DNA of 64,000 nucleotides, taken from Prevotella sp. Lineage in GTDB: Bacteria; Bacteroidota; Bacteroidia; Bacteroidales; Bacteroidaceae. The notes below the pieces were generated by a model, which searched no databases, was not told the DNA's origin, and saw only the letters and a list, made by a program, of their open reading frames with translations. The DNA is taken from assembly GCA_017402445.1 (NCBI GenBank), contig JAFPME010000002.1, positions 79,445-143,444 of the forward strand. Reading direction: 5' to 3'. A program made the translations under genes and the position numbers. Shown here in pieces: positions 54,644 to 63,941 of this stretch (its first letter is position 1; every line of letters begins with the position of its first letter).

Positions 54644-57130
54644 ATGAAAAAAGCAAGATTCCTTTTCGCAGTGATGATGCTGATGATCTCAGCTGTGGTA
54701 ATGGCCCAGAAGACCACGGTCAAGGGTGTGTTGGTGGACGAAGCAACAGGCGAGAGCGAGCCTTTCGCCACGATTCGTGTGTTCAAGTCGGGAAAGACGG
54801 AGAAGCCGTCGGCCATGTTCCTGACCGACGTTGACGGCAAGTTCAGCCACGAAGTGAGCGGCAAGGGCCTCTTCGACATCGTGTTCAGCAGCGTCGGAAA
54901 GGAAGACCTGAAGAAGAGTGTACGTCTCGGCGAGACGGAGGTGCTCAACCTTGACACTGTATATATAAAAGAGAATGCCACCGTTCTGAAAGGTGTTGAG
55001 GTGGTGGCACAGAAGCCTTTGGTGAAAATGGAGGTCGACAAGATGACCTACAACGTGGCCGACGACGCCGACTCGAAGTCGAGCACGGTGCTCGACATGC
55101 TGCGCAAGGTTCCCATGGTGACGGTCGACGGTCAGGACAACATCTCGGTGAACGGTTCTTCTTCGTTCAAGGTGTACGTTGACGGCAAGCCCAGCGTGAT
55201 GTTTTCAAACAATCCTTCAATGGTGTTCAAGAGCATGCCCGCCTCGGCTGTGAAGAATATCGAGGTGGTGACCAATCCCGGTGCACGCTATGATGCCGAG
55301 GGAGCAGGCGGCGTGCTGAACATTGTGATGAACCGCCAGGACCCGATGGCCATGCAGTCGCTCAACGGAGTGAACGGAACGGTGCGCGCCTCGGCCGGTA
55401 ACAGAAGCTTGGGCGGCGGCGTCTTCGTCAGCGGCCAGCAGGGAAAGCTCTCTTACAGTGCCAATGCCATGGTGAACTACTCGAAGCCCGGCACCACCGA
55501 CGTGGTGATGGAGCAGCAGAACGGCGACGGAAGCATCCTCTCGACGGTGGGCACGACGGTGAAGCTGCCCTTCACGATGGGGAACTTCAGTCTCGGCTAC
55601 GAGCTCGACGACATGAGCAGTCTGAATGCCACCTTCTCGCTCACAGGCTTCAACATGAAAAACAACGGAACCACTTCGACACGCCAGACGGGCGGTGCCT
55701 ACGGTCAGGGCTTCGGCTATGACACGAACATGAAGATGCGCAACGGACGGACATCGTTCAGCGGTAACGTGGACTACCAGCGTTTCTTCAACAAGGAACG
55801 CACGCAATCCATCGTCCTCACCTACCAGTTGGCCTACAGTCCGTCGAAAACAGAGCAGGACAACAACTTCCTGACAGACGGCATCGCAGCCATCGACCTC
55901 ACCGACCGCAATTCCATCAACAAGGAACACACCACCGACCACACGTTCCAGGCTGACTTTACCACTCCCATAGGAGCAGGACAGACGCTGAGCTTAGGCT
56001 CGAAACTGATGATGCGCCGCGCCACGTCGGATGCGAAATACTACCTGGCAGACGTCTACGACGAGCGTTCCAGCATGGACTATCTGTTCAAGAACACCAT
56101 CCTCGCTGGCTATGCCGAGTATGCAGGACAGTTCGGAAAGGTGGGAACGAAGGCCGGCCTGCGCTACGAGCAGACATGGCAGAACGTGGAATACCGTCTG
56201 GGACAGGGTCAGGACTTCTCCACCAACTACGGCTCGCTGGTGCCCAGTGCAAGCCTCTCCTACACGCTCTCGCAGGGCAGCAACATCGGACTGACCTACA
56301 ACATGCGCATCTCGCGACCCGGCATCAGCTACCTGAACCCCTACGTGAACCGCGCCGACCCCAATTCGCTCAGCTATGGTAACACCGATCTCGACGTGGA
56401 GAAGTCGCACAACATCGCCCTGGTCTACAACATGTTCACACCGAAGCTGATGATGAACGTCAACCTGCACCACAACTTCACCGACAACGCCATCGAGCAG
56501 TACAGCTTCTTCGACGGAACACTGCTCAACACCACCTACGGCAACATCGTGAAGCGCCACCAGACAGGTGCCAACGTCTACGCCAACTGGCTGGCAGCAC
56601 CGAAGACACGCATCATGCTCAACGGCGGACTGAACTACACCGACATGCGCAGCTCGGCACTCGACCTGAAAAACAGCGGATGGACGGCCAACGCAATGTT
56701 CGGTCTGCAGCAGACACTGCCGTGGGACCTGAAGCTCGGAGCCTTCCTCATCACATCGACGAAGAGCTACACACTGCAGGGATGGAGCAGCGGATTCAAC
56801 CTGCTGACGGCTAACATCTCGAAGTCGTTCTTCAACGACAAGCTCAACCTCAGCCTCCAAGGCATGATGGGACTCTCCGACGGCGGCAACCTGAAGATGG
56901 AAAGCTACAGCCAGGGCAAGAATTTCCTCAGCCACCAGGACATCAAGGTGCCCATGAGCGGCGTTACCTTCAGCGTCAGCTACACCTTCGGAAACTTGAA
57001 GAAGCAGCCCCGACAGCACGTCAGCCGCGTGCAGAACGACTACATCGAGCAGCAGTCGCAGGGCGAGATGCTCAACACCGTGGGCAGCGGCACAGGCAAT
57101 GGCGGCGGCACAGGCACCGTGATGCCGTAA
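54644..57130 (+). CDS. TonB-receptor-like outer-membrane beta-barrel family protein
   Basis: An 828-residue outer-membrane protein of the plug-plus-barrel type without a SusD partner. The order is signal peptide (MKKARFLFAVMMLMISAVVM), a CarboxypepD_reg-like domain (about 22-105), a plug-like domain with VVAQKPLVKMEVDKMTYNV and NPGARYDAEGAGGVLNIV, and a barrel of the OMP_b-brl_3 type, with a Gln/Gly-rich end instead of a terminal aromatic strand (GSGTGNGGGTGTV). Start 54644 is the signal-peptide Met; an earlier in-frame ATG lies before the promoter. The substrate is unknown. It precedes the two-component pair by 91 bp. Confidence 0.88.
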   Translation: MKKARFLFAVMMLMISAVVMAQKTTVKGVLVDEATGESEPFATIRVFKSGKTEKPSAMFLTDVDGKFSHEVSGKGLFDIVFSSVGKEDLKKSVRLGETEVLNLDTVYIKENATVLKGVEVVAQKPLVKMEVDKMTYNVADDADSKSSTVLDMLRKVPMVTVDGQDNISVNGSSSFKVYVDGKPSVMFSNNPSMVFKSMPASAVKNIEVVTNPGARYDAEGAGGVLNIVMNRQDPMAMQSLNGVNGTVRASAGNRSLGGGVFVSGQQGKLSYSANAMVNYSKPGTTDVVMEQQNGDGSILSTVGTTVKLPFTMGNFSLGYELDDMSSLNATFSLTGFNMKNNGTTSTRQTGGAYGQGFGYDTNMKMRNGRTSFSGNVDYQRFFNKERTQSIVLTYQLAYSPSKTEQDNNFLTDGIAAIDLTDRNSINKEHTTDHTFQADFTTPIGAGQTLSLGSKLMMRRATSDAKYYLADVYDERSSMDYLFKNTILAGYAEYAGQFGKVGTKAGLRYEQTWQNVEYRLGQGQDFSTNYGSLVPSASLSYTLSQGSNIGLTYNMRISRPGISYLNPYVNRADPNSLSYGNTDLDVEKSHNIALVYNMFTPKLMMNVNLHHNFTDNAIEQYSFFDGTLLNTTYGNIVKRHQTGANVYANWLAAPKTRIMLNGGLNYTDMRSSALDLKNSGWTANAMFGLQQTLPWDLKLGAFLITSTKSYTLQGWSSGFNLLTANISKSFFNDKLNLSLQGMMGLSDGGNLKMESYSQGKNFLSHQDIKVPMSGVTFSVSYTFGNLKKQPRQHVSRVQNDYIEQQSQGEMLNTVGSGTGNGGGTGTVMP

Positions 57131-57184
57131 CGAGACGCGCGGAACGAAATCATCTCTCCTGCATCACATTCGTGCAGGAGAGAT

Positions 57185-57215
57185 TTTGACATATCAAAAA
57201 CAATTCGTAAATTTG
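57185..57215 (+). promoter_or_regulatory. Promoter of the LytS/LytTR pair
   Basis: TTTG (57185-57188), exactly 19 bases and TAAATTTG (57208-57215). The kinase ATG is six bases after the -7 box, so the leader is very short. Confidence 0.8.
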
Positions 57216-57221
57216 CACACA

Positions 57222-58268
57222 ATGAAGAGAATTGCAAAAAAAGATATCTGGCTTTTTGCGGCTCAGGCAGCAGTATGGATGCTCATGCTGCTTCTGTTGC
57301 CGCTGGCTATTTTCCTCAGCACCCGCAACTGGGAGTCTACATCCACGTCGCTGCTCATGGTATGGCAACTGCTGCGGGCCCCGCTGGTCGTCTATTTTGC
57401 CAATTTCTACATCTTCGGGCCCTACCTGTTCTTCAAGCGTAGGTTCTGGTGGTTCGCCCTTTGCAACATCCTGCTCATCACGGGCGTGAACTACGGCTTC
57501 GTGTACGGCTATTTTGCAATCAGAAACAACGGGCTCAACATGCCTCCAAATGCATGGATGGGTTTCTTCTCGGGCGCCTTCATGTTCTTCCTGCTCAATC
57601 TTGTCATGGCGGCTGTAGCCATCGGCATCCGTCACTTCATCCGCGTACGGCAGCTGAAACAGCAGTTGGAAGAAGAGCGCCATAAAAACATCGAGGCCGA
57701 GCTGGCCTGGCTGAAGAACCAGATCAACCCACACTTCCTCTTCAACACGCTCAACAACATCTCCAGTCTGACACAGATCGATGCCGATGCCGCCCAGGAC
57801 GCCATCGCGCAACTGAGCGACCTGCTGCGCTATGCGATGTACGAGACGAACAAGACGCTCGTGGCTATCGGCGGCGAGGTGGACTTCATGCGCAACTACA
57901 TCGAGCTGATGCGCCTTCGCTGCAACGACCGCACGCAGATCGACTACCGCTTCGACGTCGGCGACGGCCACGCGCAGATCGCTCCGCTGCTCTTCATCTC
58001 GCTCATCGAGAACGCCTTCAAGCACGGCACCAGCACCAACCGCCCCTCGAGCATCAGCATCAGCATGCGGCTGGCCGACGACGTACTGACCTTCGCGTGC
58101 GACAACACCAACTTCCCCAAGAGCGACAACGACCGCAGCGGGTCGGGCATCGGACTCGAGAACACGCGGCGGCGGCTCGAACTGATGTACCCCGACAGCT
58201 ACACGTGGCAGCAGACGGTGGAGGACGGCATCTATCATATCGCCATTTCACTACGAATCAAATCCTGA
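57222..58268 (+). CDS. LytS-type sensor histidine kinase
   Basis: A 348-residue membrane kinase of the HisK_7TM/PF06580-like class. Four membrane helices (about 10-33, 47-68, 77-100 and 115-137) precede a coiled coil and the His box NQINPHFLFNTLNNI with H171. The ATPase part has LIENAFKHGTS (N box) and GSGIGLENTRRRLELMY (G box). No sensory domain is outside the membrane, so the signal is probably sensed within or near the membrane. The response regulator starts 2 bp after the stop. Confidence 0.93.
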   Translation: MKRIAKKDIWLFAAQAAVWMLMLLLLPLAIFLSTRNWESTSTSLLMVWQLLRAPLVVYFANFYIFGPYLFFKRRFWWFALCNILLITGVNYGFVYGYFAIRNNGLNMPPNAWMGFFSGAFMFFLLNLVMAAVAIGIRHFIRVRQLKQQLEEERHKNIEAELAWLKNQINPHFLFNTLNNISSLTQIDADAAQDAIAQLSDLLRYAMYETNKTLVAIGGEVDFMRNYIELMRLRCNDRTQIDYRFDVGDGHAQIAPLLFISLIENAFKHGTSTNRPSSISISMRLADDVLTFACDNTNFPKSDNDRSGSGIGLENTRRRLELMYPDSYTWQQTVEDGIYHIAISLRIKS

Positions 58269-58270
58269 CT

Positions 58271-59044
58271 ATGAATCCAATACTCACTTGCATCATCGTC
58301 GACGACGAGCCCCTGGCTGTCAAGTTGCTCGAGTCGTTCGTCGCCAAGACGCCCGGCCTGGAGCTCGTGGCGTCGTACACCGACTCGGTGGAGGCCATCG
58401 CTGCCGTGAGGAGCCGACACGTTGACCTGCTCTTTCTCGACATACAGATGCCCGACCTCGACGGTATGGAGCTGGCCCGCATGGTGCCCGAGGACACACG
58501 CGTCGTCTTCACGACGGCTTTCAAGGAGTATGCCTTCGAGAGCTACGAGGTGTCGGCGCTCGACTTCCTGCTCAAACCCATCCGCTACAACAAGTTCCTC
58601 GCTGCCGTGGAGAAAGCCAGAAAGTGGACCTTCGCAGCAAACGCGCAGACAGCAAGCACGGAAAACGCCCCCACGCCGCCTGCCGCCACCGTCGGTTGGA
58701 CGGCCGAAGCCTCCACCATCTTCATCAAGGTGGACGGCGAACTGCGCCAGATACCCCTCGACCGCATTCTCTACGTCAACGGAATGAAGGACTACGTCGT
58801 CTTCCGCATTGACGGCGAGCGCAAGGGACTCGTCAGCCACCTCACCATGAAAGCCGTGGAAGACATGCTGCCGCCGCAGCGCTTCATGCGCGTGCACCGC
58901 TCGTTCATCGTCGCCCTGGCACACATCCGCTCCGTCGACCGCAACGACTGCATCTACATCGGCGACGAGATCATCCACATCACAGACGCCTACAAAGACG
59001 CCTTCTACAAGTACCTGGAGTCGAAGAGCGTCGTCCGAACATGA
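58271..59044 (+). CDS. LytTR-family response regulator
   Basis: The 257 residues hold a receiver domain (2-120) with D11/D12, phospho-acceptor D57 in LFLDIQMPD and KPI near 107. A linker and a C-terminal LytTR DNA-binding domain (about 150-255) follow, with IDRILYVNGMKDYVVFRI-like and RFMRVHRSFIVAL motifs. It should be phosphorylated by the upstream kinase. LytTR sites on target promoters are not apparent here. The pair might control the adjacent outer-membrane protein, by proximity. Confidence 0.94.
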   Translation: MNPILTCIIVDDEPLAVKLLESFVAKTPGLELVASYTDSVEAIAAVRSRHVDLLFLDIQMPDLDGMELARMVPEDTRVVFTTAFKEYAFESYEVSALDFLLKPIRYNKFLAAVEKARKWTFAANAQTASTENAPTPPAATVGWTAEASTIFIKVDGELRQIPLDRILYVNGMKDYVVFRIDGERKGLVSHLTMKAVEDMLPPQRFMRVHRSFIVALAHIRSVDRNDCIYIGDEIIHITDAYKDAFYKYLESKSVVRT

Positions 59045-59152
59045 CAAAAACAGCCCGCAAAGCTAAAAAAACCGGAGAAAGAGCGCGCCGTTTCAGATTT
59101 TATTCGTAATTTCGCAGACGCAAAACCGTATAACCTCGACAGCAGAACAGCT

Positions 59153-59902
59153 ATGAACACGAGTGACAGCATCGTAATCATACCCACCTACAACGAGAAG
59201 GAGAACATCGAGAAAATCATCCGGGCCGTCTTCGGGCTGGAGAAATGTTTCCATATATTGGTCATCGACGACGGGTCGCCCGACGGCACCGCAGCCATCG
59301 TGAAGCGGCTCATGGCAGCAGAGTTCAGCGACCGACTGTTCATCCATGAGCGACAGGGGAAGCTCGGACTGGGCACCGCCTACATCGCCGGTTTCAAATG
59401 GGCGTTGGAGCGCAACTACCAATACATCTTCGAGATGGACGCCGACTTCAGTCATGACCCCAACGACCTGCCCCGGCTCTACGCAGCGTGCGCCGACGAG
59501 GGCAACGACGTGGCCATCGGCTCGCGCTACGTCAGCGGCGTGAACGTGGTGAACTGGCCCATCGGCCGCGTGCTCATGTCCTATTTCGCATCGAAATATG
59601 TCAGGATCGTCACCGGATTCAAGGTCCACGACACCACGGCAGGCTTCGTCTGCTACCGCCGCCGCGTGCTCAGCACCATGGAGCTCGACAAGATACGCTT
59701 CAAGGGCTACGGCTTCCAGATTGAAATGAAGTACACGGCCCATAAGATAGGCTTCCGCATCAAGGAGGTTCCCGTCATCTTCGTCAACCGGCGCGAGGGC
59801 ACGAGCAAGATGTCGGGCGGCATCTTCGGCGAAGCTTTCTTCGGCGTGATGCGCCTGCGCTGGGACGGATGGACGCGCCGCTACCCCAAGATCAGTTCAT
59901 AG
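59153..59902 (+). CDS. Dolichol-phosphate-mannose synthase-like glycosyltransferase (GT2)
   Basis: A 249-residue GT-A enzyme that would transfer a sugar from a nucleotide donor to a polyprenyl phosphate. Motifs are IIPTYNEKENIEKII, VIDDGSPDGTA, the metal-binding EMDADFSHDP and VPVIFVNRREGTSKMS. Unlike longer family members it has no C-terminal membrane helices and matches the short DPM1 form. The start follows a TAATTTCG near-consensus -7 box by about 45 bp. Confidence 0.92.
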   Translation: MNTSDSIVIIPTYNEKENIEKIIRAVFGLEKCFHILVIDDGSPDGTAAIVKRLMAAEFSDRLFIHERQGKLGLGTAYIAGFKWALERNYQYIFEMDADFSHDPNDLPRLYAACADEGNDVAIGSRYVSGVNVVNWPIGRVLMSYFASKYVRIVTGFKVHDTTAGFVCYRRRVLSTMELDKIRFKGYGFQIEMKYTAHKIGFRIKEVPVIFVNRREGTSKMSGGIFGEAFFGVMRLRWDGWTRRYPKISS

Positions 59903-59979
59903 ATCAGAACTCTTGGTTTTCTTACCCGAAAGCTGAGAGAACAGACAACGACGTTCAACCCTGACACACACCCGTCTGC

Positions 59980-60738
59980 ATGAAAACACTCTACAAGCTC
60001 TATCAGCTCTTCATAGCCGTCCCACTGTTCATCGTGTGGACGGTCTTCATCTCGCTCACCGTCATCATCGGCTGCACGCTCGGCGGAGGCCATTGGTTCG
60101 GCTACTACCCCGGCAAGGCATGGGGATGGCTCACGCTGAAGCTCTTCCTCCTGCCCGTCCGCGTTGAGGGCCGCGAGCACCTGCGCGAGGGCGAGTCGTA
60201 CGTCTTCGTCAGCAACCATCAGGGCATGTTCGACATCTTCCTCATCTTCGGCCACCTCGGACGGCAGTTCAAGTGGATGATGAAGCACCAGCTGCGCAAG
60301 ATGCCCTTCATCGGCTTCGCCTGCGAGCGCTCCCACCAGATCTTCGTCGACAAGCGCGGAGCCAGCAAGATCAAGAAGACCTACGACGAAGCCCGCAGCA
60401 TACTGCAGGGAGGCATGTCGCTCTGCGTCTTCCCCGAGGGCGCACGCACCTTCACCGGCCACATGGGGCTCTTCCGCCGCGGCGCCTTCATGCTCGCCGA
60501 CGAGCTGCAGCTGCCCGTCGTGCCGCTCACCATCAACGGGTCGTTCGACGTCATGCCCCGCATGCGCGACTACCGCTTCGTCTGCTGGCACCCCCTGACG
60601 CTCACCATCCACCGCCCCATCCGGCCCCACGGACAAGGTGCGGACAACATCAGGCGCACCGCCGACGAGAGCTACCAGACCATCATGTCGGCCCTCGAGC
60701 CCCGTCACCAGGGCTACGTCGAGAACCCCGACCAGTGA
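59980..60738 (+). CDS. 1-acyl-sn-glycerol-3-phosphate acyltransferase family protein
   Basis: Acylates lysophosphatidic acid or a related lysophospholipid at the membrane. The 252 residues have an N-terminal membrane helix (about 8-32) and the PlsC motifs NHQGMFD (motif I, catalytic His), GFACERSHQIFVDKRG (motif II) and VFPEGART (motif III). The gene follows the glycosyltransferase by 77 bp and may be co-transcribed, which would link lipid and glycan assembly only by position. Confidence 0.93.
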   Translation: MKTLYKLYQLFIAVPLFIVWTVFISLTVIIGCTLGGGHWFGYYPGKAWGWLTLKLFLLPVRVEGREHLREGESYVFVSNHQGMFDIFLIFGHLGRQFKWMMKHQLRKMPFIGFACERSHQIFVDKRGASKIKKTYDEARSILQGGMSLCVFPEGARTFTGHMGLFRRGAFMLADELQLPVVPLTINGSFDVMPRMRDYRFVCWHPLTLTIHRPIRPHGQGADNIRRTADESYQTIMSALEPRHQGYVENPDQ

Positions 60739-60751
60739 GCCTCGCGCACAA

Positions 60752-60789
60752 GAAAAAAAAAGCACGGCTCCCGCGAACGGGAACCGCGC
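60752..60789 (-). terminator. Terminator between convergent genes
   Basis: GCACGGCTCCCG (60762-60773) and CGGGAACCGCGC (60778-60789) pair with CGAA as loop. Ten A residues precede it on the plus strand, so it acts mainly for the minus-strand NlpC gene. Confidence 0.85.
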
Positions 60790-60829
60790 TTGGGCGATTC
60801 TAAAATGTATTCAAAAAACTCTCTCTCTC

Positions 60830-61411
60830 TTATTTCACGCGCCGCGCACCCACGTAGCGGCTGCGGTAGTAGGACTCCTCGGAGTTGTTCACCATCACGC
60901 CGCGGCTCACGCTGGCATGGATGAAGTTGAACGAACCCGTGCGCTCGTCAACGTCCACCACGATGCCCACATGGCCCACGCCGCCACGGCCGCTGCGGCC
61001 GGTGAAGAAGACCAGGTCGCCGCGCTGCAGCTCGCGGTTACTGATGGGCATGTTGCTGGCATACTGGTCGCGCGACGAGGGGCTCAGCTGCACCCCTATC
61101 TGGCGATAGACGTAGCTCGTGAAACCCGAGCAGTCGAAGGCGTACGGGCCGCGCGCCCCGTGGCGGTAGCGGGCACCCAGATGCGAGAAGGCCTCGTCCA
61201 TCACGTTGTCCATGCTCACGGCATCGAAATTGTAGCTGTAGTTGCTGTCGAAGTCGTACTCGCCGCCTGTATACAGGAAGTCGTAGTTGTCTATCTCCTG
61301 GTATCTCTCCTCCGTCCTGTCCTGCTTCTTGCCCTTCTTGGGCCCGGCCGTGGTGGGAGCCACCATCGCCAGCATCAGCACGGCAACGCAAAGATATATC
61401 TTTTTTCTCAT
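60830..61411 (-). CDS. NlpC/P60 family cell-wall peptidase
   Basis: A 193-residue secreted cysteine peptidase that probably cleaves peptidoglycan stem peptides. The signal peptide (MRKKIYLCVAVLMLAMVAPTTAG) precedes a Tyr/Asp-rich spacer. The catalytic Cys is in AFDCSGFTSYV, and the His in GRGGVGHVGIVVD, with NFIHASVSRG as the third-residue region. A TAACTTTG -7 box lies 44 bp upstream (61455-61462). Confidence 0.92.
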   Translation of the reverse strand: MRKKIYLCVAVLMLAMVAPTTAGPKKGKKQDRTEERYQEIDNYDFLYTGGEYDFDSNYSYNFDAVSMDNVMDEAFSHLGARYRHGARGPYAFDCSGFTSYVYRQIGVQLSPSSRDQYASNMPISNRELQRGDLVFFTGRSGRGGVGHVGIVVDVDERTGSFNFIHASVSRGVMVNNSEESYYRSRYVGARRVK

Positions 61412-62168
61412 GAATAATCGGATGATTGATGATGATTGGTAAACATTTGCGATGCAAAGTTACGAAAAACCAAGCACCCCCGAAAACACGTTTACATCTT
61501 TTTCGATATTCCTTAACCGCCGTTTTCCGCCATCCCCCTCACCCCTTACGCGCAACGCAGCAGGCGGTTAGCAGAAAACGCTTGAAGAAAAAAGTCAACT
61601 GTGCACGTTCACAAAAATTAATAACCTCCGACCGATTCGTTTAAAAACAATTCACGTTTCAGCCCCCTTTCATACCCTTTCGGCAAGCAGCATGACCGTT
61701 TTTTGAATAGCCACCGCCACCGAGGGTTGCTAAGCAAGAAAGCCCCCCCCACGGACCACCGGCCTTTAGGAACCGTCCTCACGAAACGCAAGCAAACACC
61801 CGTTTTCCCACGAAAGATTTGCGCAATCCACGTTTTCTGCCTACATTTGCATACCAAACATCGGAAAGCCCGACACTTGCAGAACAAGTCAACGGTAACG
61901 ACCAAACGACTTGGAATTAACAGAAGCGACCGACAAGGACTATCAAATAAACAGTAAGACTATATATATGAAAACATAAGTTTGAAAAGATGCGAAGTGA
62001 AGACTTCTATGCAAACCATTATCATCCACCATGGCCCAACCCGAACCAATCCCGACCTTTTTGAAGATGCCATTGAAATGATCTCCAATTGTTTGAAAAA
62101 AAAATGTGATTTCCGTGCAGTCCTTTTGGTGAAGTGGTATCTATGACAATAGAGACGGAGTGTATCTA
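61412..62168. other. Long noncoding stretch before the sigma-barrel gene
   Basis: This 757-bp gap carries the NlpC -7 box (61455-61462) and a rightward promoter (61818-61849). A 45-codon frame (62009-62146) overlaps no motif and is not counted as a gene. The leader to the sigma gene would be over 300 bases. Confidence 0.5.
61818..61849 (+). promoter_or_regulatory. Promoter upstream of the sigma-barrel gene
   Basis: TTTG (61818-61821), a 20-base spacer and TACATTTG (61842-61849). Confidence 0.6.
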
Positions 62169-63857
62169 ATGGACACAGAACAACTCATAGAGCTTGGGCG
62201 TCAAGGCGATGCAGCTGCTCTTGAACACCTATATAGGACATATCACCGACAAATGACGGGGATATGTCAACGCATCGTTGACAATCGTCAGGTAGCAGAG
62301 GAATTGGCTCATGATGCATTCCTGTTGGCTTTTGCCAAGATGGATCAACTACGCAACCCGCAACACTTCGAGGCATGGCTGACAAGCATCACAGCCAATG
62401 TGGCCCGACGCTATGTGCGGCAACACCATGAACCAACGATTCTTTCACTTTCCACGCTATCAGAAAAAGAACTGCCACAAGAACATAATCCGACAGAAAG
62501 TAAGTCATTGCCAACAATGGACGAACTGATGGCGGCCGTAGATGCGCTGCCCAATGGTTACGGACAGGTATTCAAGTTAGCCGTAATCCAAAAAATGTCG
62601 CATAAGGAAATTGCAGAAATCCTTGGAATTGCAGCCCACTCTTCATCGTCACAACTATCAAGGGCAAAGAGAATGTTGCAGAAGTCACTTGCCCAGTACT
62701 GGTGGCTATGGCTTCTGCCGATTTTATTGCCTTTGGCCACATATCTTTACAAGACAGGAAGGACTGTTAGTGTACAGCAACCTGTAGTGAACCAACAAAA
62801 ACAAACAGCATCTGACACGAAGCATAATGACGAAAGAACGCCGGCAATAGAGCAAGGCGCTTCGGCCATTCCCCGAATTATCACTCAGAAAACAACCATT
62901 GTTCACGTCAAAGATGTTCGCGTAGATATTTTTACTCCTGCCGATACGGTTCAGCACATCGGCGAAGGAAAAGAGCACACCGACACAACGACCAACTTAC
63001 ACGACAACAAGCCACAGCCTGAACTGCGTCCTGATAAAGACACACACACTGCTGATCTGTTCTTTGAAAAGCCTACAGAAGTAAAGGATAAGCAGCAAAA
63101 GTGGTCTGTAGATTTAGCATTTACAGGCAGTATGAATGAACATCATGGAAATAGTCCGTTCATGTTCACTGAAACAGAGATGACAGACGACACATCAGAG
63201 GCTCCACGTATCCGTTCTTTCGACAAATGGAGCGACTATGCCGAAGCCCTGCAGAGTGGAATCTTTGACGGTGACTGGAAGATACAGCAGATTCTGATGA
63301 AGATAGCCCAAAACAATGCTGCACAGCCAGACATGGACAAGATAGAGCGCAGGATGCACCACTACATGCCTATTACCTTCTCTTTGGCATTGAAGTATAG
63401 TTTAAACAACCGTTTTAGCCTTGAAACAGGATTGAGCTATAGCCGTCTGAAGTCAGAATCTGAAATAGGTACAAGCGGGAACGCCATCAGCGAACAGCAG
63501 ACTATCCATTACCTCGGCATACCGTTGAAGGGTTCCTATAATATATATAATGTAAGGCAATGGAATATATATGGAAGTCTTGGCGCGAAATTGGAGATTC
63601 CTGTCTATGTTCAGCTCAACACAGACTATTACGTTAACGGGACGAGAGAACTGGAAGAGAAATTCAGGCCCCATGCTCCACTTCAGTGGTCGGTAGGTGC
63701 AGGTCTTGGCTTGCAGTACGACCTTACGCCGAATGTCGGATTCTTTGCTGAGCCAAGTCTGCAATACTACATCCCAACAGGTAGCAGCATAGAGACCTAC
63801 CGCACAGAATATCCGTTCACATTCTCGTTGCCTCTTGGCATCCGCTTCACATGGTAA
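62169..63857 (+). CDS. ECF-type sigma factor fused to a membrane segment and a beta-barrel domain
   Basis: A single 562-residue frame joins a sigma-70 family factor to an outer-membrane-like domain. Residues 6-85 are sigma region 2 (NRQVAEELAHDAFLLAFAKM), about 117-173 region 4 (MSHKEIAEILGIAAHSSSSQL), 177-194 a membrane helix (YWWLWLLPILLPLATYLY), and 200-300 a polar linker. About 300-562 is a beta-barrel of PorT/OMP type, including KYSLNNRFSLETGLSYSRL and an end PLGIRFTW. In related loci the barrel belongs to a separate protein encoded after the sigma factor. Start 62169 follows GGAG at eight bases; an in-frame GTG lies three codons upstream. It could be a membrane-tethered regulator. Confidence 0.85.
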   Translation: MDTEQLIELGRQGDAAALEHLYRTYHRQMTGICQRIVDNRQVAEELAHDAFLLAFAKMDQLRNPQHFEAWLTSITANVARRYVRQHHEPTILSLSTLSEKELPQEHNPTESKSLPTMDELMAAVDALPNGYGQVFKLAVIQKMSHKEIAEILGIAAHSSSSQLSRAKRMLQKSLAQYWWLWLLPILLPLATYLYKTGRTVSVQQPVVNQQKQTASDTKHNDERTPAIEQGASAIPRIITQKTTIVHVKDVRVDIFTPADTVQHIGEGKEHTDTTTNLHDNKPQPELRPDKDTHTADLFFEKPTEVKDKQQKWSVDLAFTGSMNEHHGNSPFMFTETEMTDDTSEAPRIRSFDKWSDYAEALQSGIFDGDWKIQQILMKIAQNNAAQPDMDKIERRMHHYMPITFSLALKYSLNNRFSLETGLSYSRLKSESEIGTSGNAISEQQTIHYLGIPLKGSYNIYNVRQWNIYGSLGAKLEIPVYVQLNTDYYVNGTRELEEKFRPHAPLQWSVGAGLGLQYDLTPNVGFFAEPSLQYYIPTGSSIETYRTEYPFTFSLPLGIRFTW

Positions 63858-63893
63858 ATTAACGTGAGTTCGACGAAAGATAACAGACTGAAA

Positions 63894-63922
63894 AATTTGC
63901 TGATTATCAAAATCAGCAAATT
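63894..63922. repeat. Perfect 12-bp inverted repeat
   Basis: AATTTGCTGATT (63894-63905) and AATCAGCAAATT (63911-63922) surround ATCAA. It follows the sigma-barrel stop by 36 bp and may end its transcript, though no T-run is present. Confidence 0.6.
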
Positions 63923-63941
63923 CTCAAGTAAGCGAAGAAGC

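Noticed and set aside
62009-62146. 45-codon frame before the sigma-barrel gene
   Set aside because: No motif, no ribosome-binding site and unclear promoter distance; left as noncoding.
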